Part shown: piece after piece, positions 32,373-41,068 of the stretch
Layout of the letters: every line of letters starts with the position of its first letter
Position numbering within the stretch: position 1 is the stretch's first letter
Assembly: GCA_944343275.1 (NCBI GenBank)
Contig: CALVMH010000006.1
Coordinates: forward strand, 1-64,000
Direction: 5' to 3'
Source of the DNA: an uncultured Clostridia bacterium
Lineage (GTDB): Bacteria > Bacillota > Clostridia > Christensenellales > Borkfalkiaceae
Length of the DNA: 64,000 nt
Notes under the pieces: model-generated
Databases searched by the model: none
What the model was told of the DNA's origin: nothing
Seen by the model: the letters and a program-made list of their open reading frames with translations, nothing else
Position numbers and translations under genes: made by a program

Positions 32373-33287
32373 ATGAAAAAACACCGCATCACGGCGCTCG
32401 CGCTCTGCGCCCTGTTCGCCGTCCTCCCCCTTGCCGCCGCATGCTCCCCCGCGGACATGCCCGCGGCAGACGTTCCCGCAGGGGACGTGCTCCCCGACGT
32501 GCCGTCCCCCGAAACGCCCCTTCCCGACGTCCCGGAGACGTCCGATCCCCCCGCCATGCCCGAAGCTCCCCCCGCACAGACGCCGGATCCCGAAGCGCCC
32601 GAAGACGTTCCGGAACCGCCCGCGCCCGAACCGCCGCCCACCGTCAGCGTCAGGGCGCAGTACGTCCTCTCCCGCGCGGACGGACTCAACGTCCGCACGG
32701 GGGCGGGCACGGGTTACGCCTCGCTCGGACATGTGAACGCGGGCGACATGCTGCACTTCGTCCGCCGCACGGACGGCTGGTACGAGACGCGCTACCGCGG
32801 CAGGACCGCCTATGTCAGCGCGAACGAGGCGTACACCGACGTCGCCTTCCTCGATAAGGCGGACGACGGCATCGAACGGGTGATCGCGGAGGGTCTGGAA
32901 CTGCTGGGCGTCCCATACGTCTACGGCGCGGTGCGCCTGCACGACGGGAAGGGGAACTTCCTCAAAAACTTCACGACGAACGCCTTCGACTGTTCCTCCC
33001 TCATGCAGTATATCTTTTACAAGGGGGCGGGCATCCTGCTGGACGTGACGACGCGCACGCAGGTAAAACAGGGCGTCCCCGTCGCATGGAAGGACATCGC
33101 GCGCGGCGACCTGCTCTTTTACACCAACGCGCAGCGCTACAACAAGACGGGCGTGGAGCGCATCGGACACGTTGCGCTCTATCTCGGCGACAACTATATC
33201 CTGCACACGGCAAGCGACTATGCCGTCATCGAACAGATGTCGGCAACGAGGCGCAGCTATTTTGTGACGGCGCGCCGCTTTCTGTAA
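32373..33287 (+). CDS. NlpC/P60 lipoprotein with SH3 domain
   Basis: A 304-aa peptidoglycan endopeptidase. Signal peptide with C24 after LAAA gives a lipid anchor; residues 27-90 are a Pro/Asp/Glu-rich linker likely spanning the wall; an SH3b domain (GLNVRTGAGTGYASLGHV, about 100-155) binds peptidoglycan; the catalytic NlpC/P60 domain has C207 in FDCSSLMQY and histidine in GHVALYLG. It cleaves stem-peptide bonds in wall remodelling. ATG 32373 follows AAGGAGGT by 11 nt. Confidence 0.92.
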   Translation: MKKHRITALALCALFAVLPLAAACSPADMPAADVPAGDVLPDVPSPETPLPDVPETSDPPAMPEAPPAQTPDPEAPEDVPEPPAPEPPPTVSVRAQYVLSRADGLNVRTGAGTGYASLGHVNAGDMLHFVRRTDGWYETRYRGRTAYVSANEAYTDVAFLDKADDGIERVIAEGLELLGVPYVYGAVRLHDGKGNFLKNFTTNAFDCSSLMQYIFYKGAGILLDVTTRTQVKQGVPVAWKDIARGDLLFYTNAQRYNKTGVERIGHVALYLGDNYILHTASDYAVIEQMSATRRSYFVTARRFL

Positions 33288-33304
33288 CATCGCCGCGCGG
33301 CAGG

Positions 33305-33333
33305 TTGACAAACCGCGGCGGGCGTGCTATCAT
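33305..33333 (+). promoter_or_regulatory. Promoter placing hisJ start at +1
   Basis: TTGACA (33305-33310), 17 bp, TATCAT (33328-33333). The ATG at 33340 begins 6 nt after the -10, where transcription should start, implying a leaderless message. Confidence 0.75.
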
Positions 33334-33339
33334 AAAGGC

Positions 33340-34164
33340 ATGCAGCTCACCGACGTTCACACCCACAGCGCCTTTTCCGCCGACGGCAGGGCGCCCCTTG
33401 CGGACATGCTTGCCCGCGCAAGGGCGCTCGGCATGCGCTGGTACGGCGTCTCCGAACACTTCGATTACGACTATCTTGCGGAGGGCATCCTTGCGGAAGG
33501 GCAGCCCGTGCGCATGATCGACGCGCCCCGATACTTTGCGGAGGCGCGCCGCCTGCAGGCGCAGTACGCGCAGGAGATGCGCGTGCTCGTTGGGGGGGAA
33601 TTCGGGTTCTCCGCCCACCCCGAAGCACAGCGCCTGTACCGCGAGATCATCGCGCGGTTTCACCCCGATTTTGTGGTGAACAGCACCCATTCGGTGGACG
33701 GCAAAGACGTCTGGTTCGGCGAATATTTTGCGGGGAAGCAAAAGCGCGAAGCATACCGCCGCTACCTCGAACGGGTGCGCGAGAGCCTCGATGCGCCCTA
33801 CCCTTACGACATCGTGGCGCACCTCGGATACGTCGCCCGCAACGCCCCCTATGCGGACAAGGCGCTGCGCTATGAGGACTTCCCCGCCCTCCTCGACGAC
33901 ATTTTCCGCACGATCGCGGCGAAAGACAAGATCCTCGAAGTCAATTCCTCGGCGCGCGGCGCGGGCGACTTTTTGCCCTCCGAAGAGCTGCTCGGGCGCT
34001 ACTATGCGCTGGGCGGAAGAAAGGTCTCCTTCGCCTCGGACGCCCACGACACGGATGCCGTCGGGCGGGGCAGGGAGCACATCGTCGGCGTGCTTGCCGC
34101 CATCGGGTTTGCGGGCGTCACCGTTCCGCAGAACGGACGGCACATCCTCGTTCCGTTTGACTGA
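33340..34164 (+). CDS. hisJ: Histidinol-phosphatase, PHP family
   Basis: A 274-aa PHP-fold phosphatase of histidine biosynthesis. Metal ligands: HTH (residues 7-9), SEHFDYD, a GGEFGF glutamate, NSTHSVDG, HLGYVAR and SDAHDTD near the C-terminus. It removes phosphate from histidinol phosphate. No other his gene is nearby, so it may act as a general PHP phosphatase. Only AAAGG is found just before the ATG; the message seems leaderless. It ends at a 22-bp inverted repeat. Confidence 0.88.
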   Translation: MQLTDVHTHSAFSADGRAPLADMLARARALGMRWYGVSEHFDYDYLAEGILAEGQPVRMIDAPRYFAEARRLQAQYAQEMRVLVGGEFGFSAHPEAQRLYREIIARFHPDFVVNSTHSVDGKDVWFGEYFAGKQKREAYRRYLERVRESLDAPYPYDIVAHLGYVARNAPYADKALRYEDFPALLDDIFRTIAAKDKILEVNSSARGAGDFLPSEELLGRYYALGGRKVSFASDAHDTDAVGRGREHIVGVLAAIGFAGVTVPQNGRHILVPFD

Positions 34165-34188
34165 CGGGAAACATCTCCCTCCGGCATG

Positions 34189-34236
34189 ATGATATTGGAG
34201 CGCGCCGCCCTCTCGGGCGGCGCGCTCCAATATCAT
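34189..34236. terminator. Bidirectional terminator hisJ/rsmI
   Basis: Perfect 22-bp inverted repeat with a TCTC loop (arms begin ATGATATTGG and end CCAATATCAT). It lies between two convergent genes and serves both. Confidence 0.75.
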
Positions 34237-34279
34237 TTCCCTGTTTTCCGTGCGGCGAACGGACGCCGCCGCCCGCCGC

Positions 34280-35077
34280 TCAAAGCATCTCCTTGTAAAT
34301 TTCGCTCTTGGAGACCCCCCTGTCGCGCGCGGTCTGTTTGAGCGCCTCTTTCTTGTCCATGCCCTGCGCCATGTATGCCTCCACATGCGCGCGCACGGGC
34401 AGTGCGTTGAGGGGATTTTCCGCCTGCGCCGCCCCCGCGACGACGAGCACGTATTCCCCGCGCTTTTCCCCCGCAAGCCCCTCCGAGAGCAGGAAGGGGC
34501 GCGCCTCCTCGTGCAGTTTTGTGATCTCCCTGACGGCGCAGGCGCGGCGTTCGCCGAACACGGCATACAGGCTTGCGACGTCCCTGTCCACGTCCTGCGG
34601 GGCGCTGTGGAAGAGCAGCGTCTCCGTGCGCGCCCGGTACTGCGCGAGCAGCGCCTCCCGTTCCCCCTTTTTGTCGGGCAGAAAGCCGACGAAGGAAAAC
34701 CGATCGGCGGGCAGGGCGGAGAGCACCAGCGCGCACAGCGCGGCGTTCGCCCCCGGAAGCACGGTGTAGTCTTCGCCCGCCTCGCGCAGGATGCGGCACA
34801 CCTCGCGCCCCGGATCGGAGACGACGGGCATGCCGGCGTCCGAGACGACGCACACCGCCTTCCCCTCCCGCGAGAGGGCGAGGATGCGCTCCGCCGCCTC
34901 CCGTTCGTTGAACTTATGGCAGGCAAAGAGGGGTTTTTTCATGCCGTAGGCGTTGAGCAGTTTCAGCGTATGGCGGGTGTCCTCGCAGAACACGGCGTCC
35001 GCCTCTTTGAGCGCGTCGAGCGCCCGCAGCGTGATGTCTTTCAGGTTGCCGATGGGCGTTGCGACAAACGTTACCAT
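34280..35077 (-). CDS. rsmI: 16S rRNA (cytidine1402-2'-O)-methyltransferase
   Basis: A 265-aa SAM-dependent tetrapyrrole-methylase-fold enzyme modifying C1402 in the ribosomal P site. FVATPIGNLKDITLRAL opens the protein, CEDTRHT follows, then VSDAGMPVVSDPG and GANAALCALVLSALPADRFSFVGFLP, all diagnostic. It overlaps trmN6 by 7 nt, so the two are coupled. Confidence 0.96.
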   Translation of the reverse strand: MVTFVATPIGNLKDITLRALDALKEADAVFCEDTRHTLKLLNAYGMKKPLFACHKFNEREAAERILALSREGKAVCVVSDAGMPVVSDPGREVCRILREAGEDYTVLPGANAALCALVLSALPADRFSFVGFLPDKKGEREALLAQYRARTETLLFHSAPQDVDRDVASLYAVFGERRACAVREITKLHEEARPFLLSEGLAGEKRGEYVLVVAGAAQAENPLNALPVRAHVEAYMAQGMDKKEALKQTARDRGVSKSEIYKEML

Positions 35078-35748
35078 GCCTCCCCCTTTTCGTTGACGAG
35101 CGTCGGCGTCAGCTCGACGCCGGGTCTGCCCCCCTTGACCGCCGCGACGAGCACGGCATACGGTTTTGCGCCCGCCTTTCCCGCAACGGGCGTGATCTTT
35201 TTGACTTCAAACGCGCGCTCGTGCAGCGCCCGTATGACCTCTGCCAGCCTGTCCGCCCGATGCACGAGGGCGAACCTGCCGCCGAATTTCAGGCAGCGCG
35301 CCGCCGCGGCGCAAAGTTCGGGGAGCGTTAAAAACAGCTCCTTGCGGCACATCGCCTTCCGCGCGTCCGCCGCCGCAAACCCGCCCCGTTCATAGGGAGG
35401 ATTGGCAAGGACGAGCGAAAATGCCTCCGTATAGCGCGCGGGGATGTCCTGCACGCGCACGTTTTCCACCGTGAACGCCCCCTCCAGCCCGTTGAGGGCG
35501 ACGGTGCGTGCGCTCATGGCGGCAAGTTCGGGCTGCATTTCGAACAGGGTGACGTGCTCCACGCCGCGGTTCTCCGCATAAAAATGTAACCCGACGACGC
35601 CGCTGCCCGCACAAAAATCGGCGACGCGCTCCCCCTTTTTGGCTTTGAGAAAGCGCGCCAGAAGCACCGCGTCCGACGTAAAGCGGTAGAGCGCGGTGTC
35701 CTGCAAAATGCGGTAATTCCCGATGAGCAGCGTTTCTTCGACCTGCAT
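35071..35748 (-). CDS. tRNA1(Val) adenine37-N6-methyltransferase-like
   Basis: A 225-aa class I methyltransferase. The start DTALYRFTSDAVLLARFL, SAM loop DFCAGSGVVGLHF and catalytic NPPY (VLANPPYERGG) match TrmN6/YfiC enzymes, which methylate N6 of an adenine next to the anticodon of tRNA. ATG 35748 has GGAGGG upstream. Pairing with rsmI is common in Bacillota. Confidence 0.9.
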   Translation of the reverse strand: MQVEETLLIGNYRILQDTALYRFTSDAVLLARFLKAKKGERVADFCAGSGVVGLHFYAENRGVEHVTLFEMQPELAAMSARTVALNGLEGAFTVENVRVQDIPARYTEAFSLVLANPPYERGGFAAADARKAMCRKELFLTLPELCAAAARCLKFGGRFALVHRADRLAEVIRALHERAFEVKKITPVAGKAGAKPYAVLVAAVKGGRPGVELTPTLVNEKGEAW

Positions 35749-35776
35749 GCCATCCCTCCGTCCCCGAAGGGCGTTC

Positions 35777-35977
35777 TCACCAATCCTGTTTTTTCAGGCT
35801 CTTGTCCTTGACGTCGTCGTACTTTTCAAAGTAAGCGCGCTTCCACTCCGCGGGGGATGCCTGCTCCCGCCCGCCGCATTCCGCAAGGCGGGCTTCCAGC
35901 TCTTCGGGCGTGAAGTCGCCCTCGTCCGCCTCGCTGTCATAGCGGGAGAACAATTTCATGAGATCGTACTGCGACAT
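35777..35977 (-). CDS. Small hypothetical protein
   Basis: A 66-aa acidic, soluble protein (MSQYDLMKLFSRYDSEADEG...KSLKKQDW). GGAGGGG lies 5 nt before ATG 35977, and it is in line with the trmN6-rsmI genes, so it is probably expressed. No family recognised. Confidence 0.6.
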   Translation of the reverse strand: MSQYDLMKLFSRYDSEADEGDFTPEELEARLAECGGREQASPAEWKRAYFEKYDDVKDKSLKKQDW

Positions 35978-36028
35978 AGCCCCTCCGTGCGCAAGTTGTC
36001 CACATCTTTGTGTGGATAAGTGGAAAAA

Positions 36029-36199
36029 TCAGCAATAGCGGTTGCCCGCGGCGTCGTAGCAAACGCCGAGCGCCGCCAGGCGCGCATCGAGTTCCGCCCG
36101 TTCCCAGCCGAGTTCTTCACACAGTTCATCGGGCGAAGCCGCCCCGTCGCGCAGTTTCATGTTGACGTAACTCAGCAGCATGGCGCCGTCCTGCATCAT
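36029..36199 (-). CDS. DUF4250 domain protein
   Basis: A 56-aa protein. MLLSYVNMKLRDGAASPDELCEELGW...ELDARLAALGVCYDAAGN follows the DUF4250 pattern (MLLSxVNxKLRDxxxSLDxLC). ATG 36199 (or 36196) is preferred over an in-frame codon at 36223 because a TATAAT lies between them, making the longer form untranscribed. Only 5-6 nt separate the expected transcription start from the ATG. Function unknown. Confidence 0.8.
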   Translation of the reverse strand: MMQDGAMLLSYVNMKLRDGAASPDELCEELGWERAELDARLAALGVCYDAAGNRYC

Positions 36200-36211
36200 T
36201 TCTATATCCGC

Positions 36212-36240
36212 ATTATACCACATCCCCCCGAAAAAGGCAA
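36212..36240 (-). promoter_or_regulatory. Promoter of the DUF4250 gene with almost no leader
   Basis: Minus strand TTGCCT (36235-36240), 17 bp, TATAAT (36212-36217); start codon at 36199. Confidence 0.65.
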
Positions 36241-36275
36241 CTGCCTTGCGCCTCCTGCCGCGCGCCGTGCAAAAC

Positions 36276-36647
36276 TCATGCCCGCACGCATTTTTTGAGG
36301 GCGGACAGGATGCGAAACAGCGCCAAAGCGATGAGAAAGACGCCGAAGCCGCGTTCCAGCGCGGCGCCGGGGAGGTGGGCGGCGAGCAGCGAAAACAGCG
36401 CCGAGGAGACGAGGGCGGAGAGCACGAGGGGCAGCAGCCCTTCCCCCTTCAGCAGCCCGCTTTTGGCATGCACGGGCAGGGCAAGCGCCGCCATCGGCAA
36501 AAAGGCGACGAGGTTGACGCCCTGCGCCGCCGCCTGATCCACGCCGAAGAGCGTCAGGAGCGGGATGAGTGCCGTGCCGCCGCCCATGCCCATGCCGCCC
36601 AGCACGCCGCCCGCGACCCCGCACAAAAAGAGCACTAAAAACGCCAT
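36276..36647 (-). CDS. TauE/SafE half-permease (C-terminal half)
   Basis: A 123-aa membrane protein with about four helices. LCGVAGGVLGGMGMGGGTALIPLLTLF is the glycine-rich first helix of one TauE/SafE repeat. Its start overlaps the upstream half by 13 nt. TauE/SafE proteins export sulfite or organosulfur anions; normal members are about 250 aa with two such repeats, so this gene encodes one half and likely dimerises with its neighbour. Substrate unknown. Confidence 0.82.
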   Translation of the reverse strand: MAFLVLFLCGVAGGVLGGMGMGGGTALIPLLTLFGVDQAAAQGVNLVAFLPMAALALPVHAKSGLLKGEGLLPLVLSALVSSALFSLLAAHLPGAALERGFGVFLIALALFRILSALKKCVRA

Positions 36648-37003
36648 GCCGCCACCGCCTTGACGCCCGCGAGCAGCATGAGCGCGGAGAACGCGAGATC
36701 GAGCGCGCGGGGCGGGAGAAGGGGCAGCAGTTTTGCGCCGAGCAATCCGCCCGCCAACACGCCGATGGCAACGGGCAGCAGCACCTGCCACGGAACAAGC
36801 CCCCACAAAAGATAGACGACGGCGCTTGTAAAGGAGGCGGGCAGGATGCACGCGATGGCGGTGGCGTGCGCCGCTGCCGTCCCGCGCCCTTCGATGCGCT
36901 CCAAAAGGGGCACGGCGATCATGCCGCCGCCCCCGCCGAAGATGCCGTTTGCCGCGCCCACCGCGCCGCCGCCCGCAATGCGTGCCCAAATCTTTGTTTG
37001 CAT
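36635..37003 (-). CDS. TauE/SafE half-permease (N-terminal half)
   Basis: A 122-aa membrane protein; GGAVGAANGIFGGGGGMIAVPLLERI is the first conserved repeat. AGGGG is 4-5 nt before ATG 37003. It overlaps and precedes the second half, which suggests a heterodimeric transporter from split genes. Paired half-size TauE/SafE proteins are known in Clostridia, so the split is probably natural rather than a frameshift. Confidence 0.82.
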   Translation of the reverse strand: MQTKIWARIAGGGAVGAANGIFGGGGGMIAVPLLERIEGRGTAAAHATAIACILPASFTSAVVYLLWGLVPWQVLLPVAIGVLAGGLLGAKLLPLLPPRALDLAFSALMLLAGVKAVAAWRF

Positions 37004-37095
37004 ATTCCCCTCTCTTCTTCCACGTTCATTTTGTGCAGCGCCGTGAAATTTTTTCGCTTTCCCACGAAATCATAACGATTTTCACGCGGAATTGC

Positions 37096-37124
37096 TTGCG
37101 TCCGCGCGCGTTTTATATTAAAAT
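37096..37124 (+). promoter_or_regulatory. Promoter of the giant lipoprotein gene
   Basis: TTGCGT (37096-37101), 17 bp, TAAAAT (37119-37124). The leader contains a small hairpin AAGGGGC/GCCCCTT (about 37152-37169). Confidence 0.6.
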
Positions 37125-37188
37125 AGAGAAGTATTTCAATGCGAGAACTGCAAGGGGCGGCAGCCCCTTGTCGGAAAAAGGAAAACGT

Positions 37189-40100
37189 ATGGCAATCGAT
37201 CGCAAACTTTTCAGACGCCGCTCGCTTGCGGCGATCACGCTCGCGCTGTCGGCGTCGCTCGCCGTAAGCGCCCTTGCCGCCTGCGCGACGACGACAACGA
37301 ACCCGGACGACGAGGAGGAGGAGTCCACCTCCACCCGCACGGACACCCAGACGCTGCGCAACGGCAACTTCGAGTTTTACCCCGAAATGGACGAGGAAAC
37401 GAGCGAAAAGCGCGACCTCATCAACACGCCCGACAGCTGGTCGTTCACGTCCGGCTCCCCCACGTCCGACACCAAGTCGGGCGTCGTCGACGTGACGGAG
37501 TGGAGCCACCTTTCCAAATCGGGCAGCGCGTTTTTTGCGGGACTGAAATCCTTTGAGGACGACGAGGACGACGAGCGCGCCGACTACTTCGACAGCATTG
37601 TAAGCGACGTCGTCGCCCATTGGGAAGACGACGACGTGACCGCCTACGACCGCCTGAAATTTTTTGACATGTTCGAAGAGGAGATCGACGATCTGGCGAG
37701 CGACTCCGAAGCGGCGGAACTGTTTGCGGACTACGACTATACCGTGGATTTCAACGACGTCGAATACCTCTCCGAGGTCACGCCCGCCGTGCGCGAAGGC
37801 CGCGGCGAGGACGTTGCCGACGAGACGAGCATGCTCATGATCCACAACCACCGCACGGAGAGCAACGTGGAGGGCACGGGACAGTACTACACCTCCTCGA
37901 CGAGCATCTCCCTCGATGCGGGCACGGCGGCGAAGGTCTCCGTGTGGGTGCGGACGGACAAGCTCACGCACTATTATGCCCCCGAAGAGGGCAAGGACCC
38001 CGTGGAAGTCGCAGGCAATGCGGGCGCCTATGTGCGCGTCAACCGCACGGCGGGCGGCGGCACGCTCGACCCCTTCTACATGGAGAACATCAACACGAAG
38101 GGCACATGGCAGGAATACACCTTCTGGGTGCGCGCCAACTCCTTTACCGCCTCCTCGTTCACCGTGGTACTCGGTTTGGGACAGGGCTCTTCCGACCAGC
38201 GCGAACACTATGTGAACGGCTACGCCTTCTTTGACGACATCACCTGCGAGATCGTCTCCGAAGCGGAATACGAAAGTGCCGTCGCGTCGATCTCCGCCAA
38301 GTGCGACCTCGACAGCAAGGATCAGGCGCTGCGCACGACGGACATAACGGCGGCGATCGACCTCGACGCCGACTTCGGGCAGGCGGCAGACCTGACCGGG
38401 AAGATCGACGATACGATGACCGTCGGCATCACCAAGGACCCCGACGGCGGCAAGTCCAACGTCAAATACGAGGACACGTATTCCGACGACTATGCCCAAG
38501 CCGTCACGTTCGGCACCTTAAAAAGCAACAACAACAGCTATCTTAAAAACGTCATCAACGGATGGGACGACAGCTTCCCCTTCAATGAGGCGGACGCCGA
38601 CAATATGCTTGCCGTCATGCTGATGTCCGTCTCCGGCGCGCCCTACACGGCAAAGTCGGGCAACTTCACGCTGGATCCCGACAAACACATGATCGTCTCC
38701 TTCTGGGTCAAGACGAGCGAGATCGGCGGCACGGGCGCTTCCGCCACGGTGGTGGACGGCAGCAACCGCACGCAGATCGCCGCGTTCGACACGACGACGG
38801 CGGACCCCGTGGACATCGACGACGACACGAAGGACATCTACAACGGCTGGGTGCGCTGCTTCTTCTTCATCTCCAACAACACGGACAGCGCAAAGACGTT
38901 CCATCTGGAATTCTCCTACGGTCCCACCGACGTGGCGACCGCCGAGGCATCCGCCTATGACGACGGCTATGCGGCGTTCACGGACTTTGAGGTGTACAAG
39001 GACGTCGCCAAGAAGCACATCGACCGCGCCGAGTCGGGCACCTACGCGCAGAAGGTGACGCTGACGGGCGCCGTGGACAACGATTCCGCCTTTGACACCG
39101 AGGGCGTCGGCAGCAGCCTTTCCGAAGGGCTTGCACACCCGCACAGCTTCCGCCCTCTTGCAAACGGCAGCAGCTCCATCATTGCGGGCAGCAGCATCGA
39201 AAACACCCTGCCCGCGGGGCTGTATACGGGGCTTCTGAGCTACAAGTATGCGGAAAATTACAAAACCGCCGCAGAACAGACGGGTGCCGCGGCATGGGCA
39301 ACGGCGCTGAACACCATCGCCAACCCCGCCGGCACCGCATCGACGGCCGACGAATGGTGGACGAACATCTTCGGCGACAGTGCATTCCCCAACACGGCAA
39401 ACCAGCCGCTCGTCTTCCTCAACACGTCGAACAGTGCCGTCAACGCCTACGGCTATCAGACGCTGGAGCACTTCACGGTGGCGGCGGATTCCTATCAGCG
39501 CATCTCCATGCGCGTCAAGCTCTCCGAAGGCGCAACGGCGACCATCTATCTTCTGGACACGTCGGACGTCAAGAAGGGCTACAACGATCGGCTCACCCCT
39601 ACCCTTCCCGCCGTCACGTTCTGGTATGACGACAACGGCAACATCTTAAAGGGCGATCCCGACAAGGCGGCTTCCGCCCGCGACAATGTTCTGTTCTACC
39701 GCGAGGACAACGGACTGTTCACCAAGGCGGGCGCAAACGACGGAACATATTACGCCAACCTGCAAAATTACGACAAGGACGACGCGGGCAACCTCGTCGC
39801 CGTGGATGCGGACGGCAACACGACCATCGCCTTCTATGCCGACAACGGCAAGTTCTATGCCTACCGCGAGGAGGTGCGCCGCGGCGAATACAAGTATTCG
39901 CAGGAAGTCACGGACATCTTTACAAGCCTCTCCGACGAAGAAAAAGGCTGCGTGCGCTACAACTACCCCAAAACGAGCATGACGCCGTATGAGAGCGCCA
40001 TTCGGGTGACGGGCACCAAAGACAATGCGGGAAGGTGGATCGACGTCTCCTTCTACATCCACACGGGCAACACCGCCAAAAACTATCTGCTCGAAGTGTG

Positions 40101-40833
40101 GGCGGGCTCGCGCGATTACGAGGTCGAACGGAACGAAAAAGGCGAGGTGACGAATGTCACGCCGACGGGCACACAGATCCCCGCGAGCGGCTATGTGTTC
40201 TTCGACAACTACACCTCGACGGACGTCTCCGAAACCTATGCGGACCTGCTCGCCGAGAAAGAGGACGAACTCAAACGCGCAACTTCCACCGCGGCGGATA
40301 AAAACCTTTCCTCCGAATACGCCCTCTATTACACGTTCACCTTCTACGACGCTAAGGACTACCTGCGCTACGACGCCTCGCTCGACGAAGACGGGCTGGG
40401 CGATCCCTACGGTTCGTACACGCAGTCCTCTTACAGCGAGAGCCTTGCGGCGCTGCGCTTCTCGTCGTCGGAAGCCTATGGCACCGATCTCTCGGGGAGA
40501 TTCCTTGAAGAGAGCCTGTTCCTCGACTATGCGACGGCGGACGTCACGGTCACGGCGGACGACCTCACCGAGGACGACGACACCGAGACCGACGAAGAGA
40601 CGCCCGCGGGCGATACCAACGTCTGGCTGATCGTCTCGTCGAGCCTGCTCGCCTTTGCCCTCGTGTTTGCGATCGTCGCCATCATCGTGCGCCGCATCCT
40701 CAAAAAGACGGGCCGCCACGCAAAAATCAAGCCCGCCAAGGAAAAGCGCGTGCGCAAAAAGAAGGACGCTCCCGCCGAAACGCCCGTGAAGGAAGAGGCG
40801 CCCGAGGACGAGAACGACCCCTATAACGAATAA
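37189..40833 (+). CDS. Very large doubly anchored surface lipoprotein
   Basis: A 1214-aa protein. The N-terminus has a lipobox (SALAAC, C32) and the C-terminus a membrane helix (VWLIVSSSLLAFALVFAIVAIIV, near residue 1150) followed by a basic then acidic tail (KKKDAPAETP...DPYNE), so it may be fixed to the membrane at both ends. The exterior contains several jelly-roll-like units (LRNGNFEFYPE...; WQEYTFWVRANSF; RISMRVKLSEG; GRWIDVSFYIHTGN), reminiscent of carbohydrate-binding modules, interspersed with acidic stretches. No catalytic site is seen. ATG 37189 has AGG 7 nt upstream. A glycan-binding or wall-structural role is plausible. Confidence 0.78.
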   Translation: MAIDRKLFRRRSLAAITLALSASLAVSALAACATTTTNPDDEEEESTSTRTDTQTLRNGNFEFYPEMDEETSEKRDLINTPDSWSFTSGSPTSDTKSGVVDVTEWSHLSKSGSAFFAGLKSFEDDEDDERADYFDSIVSDVVAHWEDDDVTAYDRLKFFDMFEEEIDDLASDSEAAELFADYDYTVDFNDVEYLSEVTPAVREGRGEDVADETSMLMIHNHRTESNVEGTGQYYTSSTSISLDAGTAAKVSVWVRTDKLTHYYAPEEGKDPVEVAGNAGAYVRVNRTAGGGTLDPFYMENINTKGTWQEYTFWVRANSFTASSFTVVLGLGQGSSDQREHYVNGYAFFDDITCEIVSEAEYESAVASISAKCDLDSKDQALRTTDITAAIDLDADFGQAADLTGKIDDTMTVGITKDPDGGKSNVKYEDTYSDDYAQAVTFGTLKSNNNSYLKNVINGWDDSFPFNEADADNMLAVMLMSVSGAPYTAKSGNFTLDPDKHMIVSFWVKTSEIGGTGASATVVDGSNRTQIAAFDTTTADPVDIDDDTKDIYNGWVRCFFFISNNTDSAKTFHLEFSYGPTDVATAEASAYDDGYAAFTDFEVYKDVAKKHIDRAESGTYAQKVTLTGAVDNDSAFDTEGVGSSLSEGLAHPHSFRPLANGSSSIIAGSSIENTLPAGLYTGLLSYKYAENYKTAAEQTGAAAWATALNTIANPAGTASTADEWWTNIFGDSAFPNTANQPLVFLNTSNSAVNAYGYQTLEHFTVAADSYQRISMRVKLSEGATATIYLLDTSDVKKGYNDRLTPTLPAVTFWYDDNGNILKGDPDKAASARDNVLFYREDNGLFTKAGANDGTYYANLQNYDKDDAGNLVAVDADGNTTIAFYADNGKFYAYREEVRRGEYKYSQEVTDIFTSLSDEEKGCVRYNYPKTSMTPYESAIRVTGTKDNAGRWIDVSFYIHTGNTAKNYLLEVWAGSRDYEVERNEKGEVTNVTPTGTQIPASGYVFFDNYTSTDVSETYADLLAEKEDELKRATSTAADKNLSSEYALYYTFTFYDAKDYLRYDASLDEDGLGDPYGSYTQSSYSESLAALRFSSSEAYGTDLSGRFLEESLFLDYATADVTVTADDLTEDDDTETDEETPAGDTNVWLIVSSSLLAFALVFAIVAIIVRRILKKTGRHAKIKPAKEKRVRKKKDAPAETPVKEEAPEDENDPYNE

Positions 40834-40856
40834 GACAACGCAATAGAACGGCAGCG

Positions 40857-41060
40857 CCACCGGGTGCTGCAAATGCCGAGCGGCATTCCTGCCCCCTTCG
40901 TCAGGTCTTGGAAGAAGGGGAACGGGGATGCCGCTTTTGCTTGCCCCCCCCCGCAAGGGGGAGTCGTGCGCCGTTGGATTCTCACGCTCCGCGGCTTGCG
41001 CCGCTGTGCCCGGAATGACCGTCGGGACGCGGTTGCGTCGCTTTACTCAGAATGACATGA
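40857..41060. repeat. Degenerate dispersed intergenic repeats
   Basis: This gene-free stretch contains GGATTCTCACGCTCC...CGGAATGACC (about 40976-41022) and CTTTACTCAGAATGACA (41041-41057), both resembling the widespread bacterial intergenic repeat with a GATTCTTCGC...CAGAATGACA core, plus a C9 tract (40944-40952), a CCCGCAAGGGG hairpin and ATGCCGAGCGGCAT. No ORF is supported; the ribosome site of pnuC follows directly. Confidence 0.55.
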
Positions 41061-41068
41061 GGTACGCC

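Noticed and set aside
36919..38499. 526-codon minus-strand ORF opposite the giant lipoprotein
   Set aside because: Antisense shadow; low-complexity residues and no start signals.
40944..40952. C9 tract before pnuC as a phase-variation site
   Set aside because: It lies in a decayed repeat well upstream of the start, with no promoter element in register; runs of nine are expected a few times by chance in GC-rich DNA.
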